From Alteromonas macleodii ATCC 27126 (GTDB taxonomy: Bacteria > Pseudomonadota > Gammaproteobacteria > Enterobacterales > Alteromonadaceae), in assembly GCF_000172635.2 (NCBI RefSeq), contig NC_018632.1, positions 248,001 through 312,000 on the forward strand: a stretch of 64,000 bases of DNA, written 5' to 3'. Within the stretch, counting starts at the first letter, position 1. The number at the start of each line of letters is the position of its first letter. Under the pieces are notes generated by a model. It ran no database searches. It was given only the letters and a program-made list of their open reading frames with translations, and was not told the DNA's origin. Below, in pieces: positions 60,622-64,000 of the stretch. A program made the translations under genes and the position numbers.

Positions 60622-62307
60622 ATGGCGAGTAACGAATATGATGCAATAGTTATTGGATCTGGTATCAGTGGCGGTTGGGCTGCTAAGGAGCTAACTGAGA
60701 AGGGCCTAAAAGTGCTCATGTTAGAACGTGGCCAAAATATCGAGCACATTAAAGATTATAAAAATGCGCACAAAGAAGATTGGGATTTTCCTCACCGAGA
60801 CTTGCCTACTCAAGCAATGAAAGTGGATTATCCCGTGCTTAAACGCGACTACCCGCTAAATGAAAAAACGTACGGTATGTGGGCAAATGAAAAAGAAAAC
60901 CCTTATACCGAAGACAAGCGCTTCGACTGGTACAGAGGTTACCACGTAGGTGGACGCTCACTGTTGTGGGGACGCCAAAGCTACCGTTTGAACAAAGAAG
61001 ATTTCGAAGCCAATGCTAAAGAAGGCATTGCTGTCGACTGGCCTATTCGCTACGACGATTTGGCGCCATGGTATGACTACGTAGAAAAATTCGCGGGTAT
61101 CAGTGGTAATCGCGATGGCTTAGATGTATTGCCTGATGGTGTATACCAGCCACCAATGCCAATGAATATTGTAGAGGAAAGTGTCGCGGCGCGGGTGAAA
61201 AAGGCCTATGAAGGCGCGCGGCACATGGTGCATGGCCGCACTTCAAACATGACACAAAGCAAGCCCGAAGAAGGGCGTGTTCATTGCCAATACCGCAATA
61301 AGTGCTGGTTGGGTTGTCCTTTCGGTGGCTACTTCAGTACACAAGCATCTACGCTTCCAGCTGCGGTTAAAACAGGTAACTTAACCCTTCGACCTTTTTC
61401 GATAGTAAAAGAGATCTTGTTCGACAAAGACAAGAAACGCGCGACTGGCGTTGAAATTATCGATGCTGAAACCAACGAGACCTATGTATTTAAAAGCAAG
61501 ATCATCTTTGTAAATGCGTCAGCACTTAACTCGGCGTGGGTACTGATGAATTCTGCCACAGACGTATGGGACGGTGGCTTAGGAAGCAGCAGCGGCGAGT
61601 TGGGTCACAACGTTATGGATCACCACTTTAGAGTAGGTGCTTCGGCAGACGTAGAAGGCTTTGACGACAAATATACCTACGGTCGCAGACCGAGTGGCTT
61701 CTATGTGCCAAGGTTTAGAAACTGGGGAAGTGATAAGCGAGATTACTTGCGTGGATTTGGTTATCAAGGCGGCGCAAGCCGTTCAGGTTGGCGCAAAGAC
61801 ATAGCTGAACTTGGTATAGGTGCTGGGCTTAAAGATGCGATAACCGAGCCAGGTCCTTGGACAATAGGCATGACAGCGTTTGGCGAAATTCTTCCGTATC
61901 ACGAGAACAAAGTGTACTTGAATAAAAAAGTCACCGACAAATGGGGCTTACCAGTACTCGCAATGGATGTAGAGATTAAAGAAAACGAGCTTAAGATGCG
62001 TAAGGACATGCAGCAAGACGCTATTGAGATGTTTGAAGCGGCTGGCCTTAAAAATGTTCAAGGCTGGGATGCAGACTACGCACCTGGTATGGGCATTCAT
62101 GAAATGGGTACGGCGCGTATGGGAAGAGACCCCAAAAGCTCAGTACTTAACGCACACAACCAAGTGTGGGATGCACCGAACGTATTCGTAACCGATGGCG
62201 CAGCAATGACATCAGGCAGTTGTGTTAACCCTTCACTGACCTATATGGCACTAACGGCAAGAGCCGCAGACTTTGCCGTAGAAGAGTTAAAGCGAGGAAA
62301 TCTATAA
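60622..62307 (+). CDS. GMC-family FAD dehydrogenase with iron-sulfur motif (glucoside 3-dehydrogenase type)
   Basis: This 561-aa flavoprotein has the N-terminal FAD loop (IVIGSGISGG) and the C-terminal catalytic pair H493 (GIHEMGTARMG) and N536 (SCVNPSLT). Cys222, Cys228 and Cys232 have the C-x5-C-x3-C spacing of the [3Fe-4S] site in FAD-glucose dehydrogenase catalytic subunits. There is no signal peptide; such enzymes are exported with a Tat-carrying small subunit, and that gene follows with a one-base overlap. Oxidation of a sugar hydroxyl, probably C3 of glucosides, is the likely reaction. The electron acceptor, usually a cytochrome c, is not encoded here. Confidence 0.87.
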   Translation: MASNEYDAIVIGSGISGGWAAKELTEKGLKVLMLERGQNIEHIKDYKNAHKEDWDFPHRDLPTQAMKVDYPVLKRDYPLNEKTYGMWANEKENPYTEDKRFDWYRGYHVGGRSLLWGRQSYRLNKEDFEANAKEGIAVDWPIRYDDLAPWYDYVEKFAGISGNRDGLDVLPDGVYQPPMPMNIVEESVAARVKKAYEGARHMVHGRTSNMTQSKPEEGRVHCQYRNKCWLGCPFGGYFSTQASTLPAAVKTGNLTLRPFSIVKEILFDKDKKRATGVEIIDAETNETYVFKSKIIFVNASALNSAWVLMNSATDVWDGGLGSSSGELGHNVMDHHFRVGASADVEGFDDKYTYGRRPSGFYVPRFRNWGSDKRDYLRGFGYQGGASRSGWRKDIAELGIGAGLKDAITEPGPWTIGMTAFGEILPYHENKVYLNKKVTDKWGLPVLAMDVEIKENELKMRKDMQQDAIEMFEAAGLKNVQGWDADYAPGMGIHEMGTARMGRDPKSSVLNAHNQVWDAPNVFVTDGAAMTSGSCVNPSLTYMALTARAADFAVEELKRGNL

Positions 62308-62924
62308 TGGAACGCAGAGAACTACTTAAACTCATCGCAACTGCTACAGGCACAGCATTGTTCGCAGGTAATGTACTTGCCTACACAGATGTGCCCGCTG
62401 TACCGCTTAGCGACACATTATTTAATGAAAAAGATGTGGCCTTGCTGAATGAAATGGGTGAGGTGATCATTCCTCAAACTGACACGCCTGGAGCAAAAGC
62501 AGCCAACGTTGGCGCGACAATGGCTGTGTTGGTAACCGATTGCTACACACCTTTACTTCAAAAGACCTTTCTCGATGGCATTAAGAAAATATCTTCGTTA
62601 AGTCAAAGTCGTTTCAACAAGCAATTTGTTCAGCTTACCAAGCAAGAACGAGAGGCTTTATTTAACGACCTGGATGTAGAAGCAAAAGCAGCGAATCTTG
62701 CTAACGGTGTTTATCAAGGTGTTGAAACAGGAAAGCCAAGTCAGTGGGAGCCAGGCACCGATGAGCCTACCCCTCACTACTTTACGCTACTAAAACAGCT
62801 AACACTTTATTGCTTTTTCACGTCTCAAGTTGGCGCGACTAAAGTACTTCGATATGTGGCTATTCCTGGACGTTACGACGGTGCATTCCCTTATAAAAAG
62901 GGCGACAAAGCGTGGGCAACCTAA
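62307..62924 (+). CDS. Small subunit of FAD sugar dehydrogenase (gluconate 2-dehydrogenase subunit 3 family), Tat
   Basis: This 205-aa protein begins with a twin-arginine signal (ERRELLKLIA, then a short hydrophobic stretch ending FAGNVLA). The following conserved region (NEMGEVIIPQTDTPGAKAANVG, then QVGATKVLRYVAIPGRYDG) identifies gluconate 2-dehydrogenase subunit 3. It folds with the catalytic subunit and carries it through the Tat path. Its ATG overlaps the stop of that gene in TAATG, typical of a fixed 1:1 complex. Confidence 0.88.
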   Translation: MERRELLKLIATATGTALFAGNVLAYTDVPAVPLSDTLFNEKDVALLNEMGEVIIPQTDTPGAKAANVGATMAVLVTDCYTPLLQKTFLDGIKKISSLSQSRFNKQFVQLTKQEREALFNDLDVEAKAANLANGVYQGVETGKPSQWEPGTDEPTPHYFTLLKQLTLYCFFTSQVGATKVLRYVAIPGRYDGAFPYKKGDKAWAT

Positions 62925-62989
62925 ACCTGCGCTATCGAGCAGCCAAACACAACACAGTTATACAACGGATAAAACAAGGTACTGACACT

Positions 62990-63757
62990 ATGAATAAAAC
63001 ACTCGTCGCTTCAACTGTGGCTTTGCTTATGCCACTTTCTGCATGCGCAACGACAGATGCAGATACTGAAAAAAGCGAATCGCGTTTAACCCGAGAACAA
63101 CAGGCCGCTAAAACGGAAGTTTGGGAACCTGTTCCTGAAGTGGTTTCTTTTGATAAGGCAGGCGTGCCCTCTGATGCCATCTCTTTAATTCGTGATGACT
63201 TATCTAACTGGACTTCAGTAAAGAAAGGTGATGCTAAGTGGACGCTGGAAAACGGTGTTCTAACAGTGAAGCCGGGAACAGGCGATATCAAAACGAAAGC
63301 AGAGTTCTGTGATGTTCAGTTGCACGTAGAGTGGAAAGCGCCACAGCCAGAAGCAGGTATGGAAGGACAACAGCGCAATAATAGTGGTATCTTCCTGCAG
63401 CAGCGATATGAAATTCAAGTCTTAGACTCATATCAGAATAAGACCTATCCAAATGGACAAGCGGCAAGCGTATATAAGCAAACTATTCCTTTAGTTAACG
63501 CTATGAAGGCGCCTGGCGAATGGCAAACTTACGACATCATATATAAAGCGCCTACCTTTAACGGTGAAGCGCTAGCAACGAAAGGTTATGTTACGGTAAT
63601 ACATAACGGCGTAGTGGTTCAGAACCATACTGAAATTCAAGGGACAACAGAATGGATCGGTGCACCTAAGTACAAAGCTCACGGATGCGCACCGCTTCAA
63701 CTGCAAGATCACGGCAACTTAGTAAGCTTTAAGAATATGTGGGTAAGACCACTTTAA
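62990..63757 (+). CDS. DUF1080 lipoprotein, 3-keto-glycoside hydrolase/lyase type
   Basis: From the ATG at 62990 (AAGG ribosome site) the protein is 255 aa; the earlier Met at 62912 would overlap the upstream gene. A lipoprotein signal with LSACA lipobox (Cys at about residue 19) places it on a membrane, facing the periplasm. The DUF1080 domain shows the LH.EWK motif and NSGIFLQQRYEIQVLDSY, with WQTYDIIYKAP near the end. This jelly-roll family includes enzymes that cleave 3-keto-disaccharides. It would act on the product of the dehydrogenase encoded just upstream. Confidence 0.88.
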   Translation: MNKTLVASTVALLMPLSACATTDADTEKSESRLTREQQAAKTEVWEPVPEVVSFDKAGVPSDAISLIRDDLSNWTSVKKGDAKWTLENGVLTVKPGTGDIKTKAEFCDVQLHVEWKAPQPEAGMEGQQRNNSGIFLQQRYEIQVLDSYQNKTYPNGQAASVYKQTIPLVNAMKAPGEWQTYDIIYKAPTFNGEALATKGYVTVIHNGVVVQNHTEIQGTTEWIGAPKYKAHGCAPLQLQDHGNLVSFKNMWVRPL

Positions 63758-64000
63758 AAAGCTAGCCGATAGATATCTTCAATCTCTTCAATACTCAATT
63801 GCTTGGGGTTGTTGCGAAGAAGGCGAGTTACTTTACTCGCCTCTTCTGCTAATTCACCTACACAAGAAGGCGGAATATTGAAGTGGGTGAGCGAAGCGGG
63901 AATATCTACATCGCGACACAGTTTTTCTATAGCAACTAATAACAGTTTAATTGCTTCCTCTTTTGAGTGATGGCACTCACATACCTTTAATAGCTTTGCT
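63754..64000 (-). CDS. Iron-containing alcohol dehydrogenase, C-terminal end (partial)
   Basis: About 81 codons are present; the gene continues past the right edge. The end VDIPASLTHFNIP, LAEEASKVTRL and IEEIEDIYRLAF follow the pattern of group III (iron-dependent) alcohol dehydrogenases, where a C-terminal helix ends in EDI..IY..A. The reaction is NAD(P)-dependent reduction or oxidation of alcohols, aldehydes or keto sugars. Its stop overlaps the DUF1080 stop by 4 bp. I found it by translating the minus strand at the edge. Confidence 0.8.
   Translation of the reverse strand, partial: AKLLKVCECHHSKEEAIKLLLVAIEKLCRDVDIPASLTHFNIPPSCVGELAEEASKVTRLLRNNPKQLSIEEIEDIYRLAF

Overview
The window looks like a marine gammaproteobacterium of the Alteromonas type. 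This rests on recognisable gammaproteobacterial housekeeping genes (tldE/pmbA end, arcA, rsmC, trmB, mutY, yggX, tRNA-Phe), moderate G+C, and sugar-catabolic loci built around TonB-dependent receptors and LacI regulators. No similarity search was run; all assignments come from reading motifs.

Layout. (1) 0-4.3 kb: end of tldE/pmbA, then an AraC-type regulator divergent from a GH2 beta-galactosidase. (2) 4.4-12.7 kb: arcA, a sensor histidine kinase, glgA, rsmC-trmB, an alpha/beta hydrolase, mutY and yggX. (3) 12.8-15.1 kb: tRNA-Phe followed by two copies of a ~124-bp repeat, each ending in a degraded tRNA 3' end; then a heptanucleotide repeat, an unknown secreted protein and a HAD hydrolase. 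(4) 15.4-37.3 kb: two complete chemosensory operons in tandem. Each encodes a membrane-anchored MCP-like protein, CheY, CheA, CheW, soluble PAS-array receptors, CheR, CheD and CheB. No cheZ is present, but both short MCP-like proteins carry a D-x3-Q motif resembling the CheZ active site. Both CheA proteins have repeated FGFF-acidic motifs where the P2 domain would be. (5) 37.7-45.6 kb: a small secreted protein, a haloacid dehalogenase-like protein, and a trehalose locus (TonB receptor, LacI regulator, MFS transporter, GH37 trehalase) with matching operators. (6) 45.6-49.3 kb: a TPR/degenerate-GGDEF protein, a DMT-family transporter and a HAD phosphatase. (7) 49.3-53.4 kb: a 51-aa peptide whose N-terminus fits a double-glycine leader, divergent from a hybrid two-component regulator (propeller, kinase, receiver, AraC) split by an apparent one-base frameshift. 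(8) 53.4-64 kb: a small membrane protein, then a LacI-controlled locus with a Gfo/Idh oxidoreductase, four proteins of sugar isomerase/epimerase and permease type, an FAD GMC dehydrogenase with its Tat-type small subunit, and a DUF1080 lipoprotein. The end of an iron-containing alcohol dehydrogenase reads in from the right edge.

How the genes fit together. The chemosensory block is one system present twice: soluble redox- or ligand-type PAS receptors feed CheA through CheW, CheY is the output, and CheR, CheB and CheD do adaptation. The last locus has the parts expected of a 3-keto-glycoside route: oxidation of the sugar at C3 by a flavin/iron-sulfur dehydrogenase, cleavage by DUF1080 or TIM-barrel proteins, and reduction by Gfo/Idh. 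The lac, trehalose and 3-keto loci each sit beside a regulator of their own, which suggests substrate-induced use of different glycosides.
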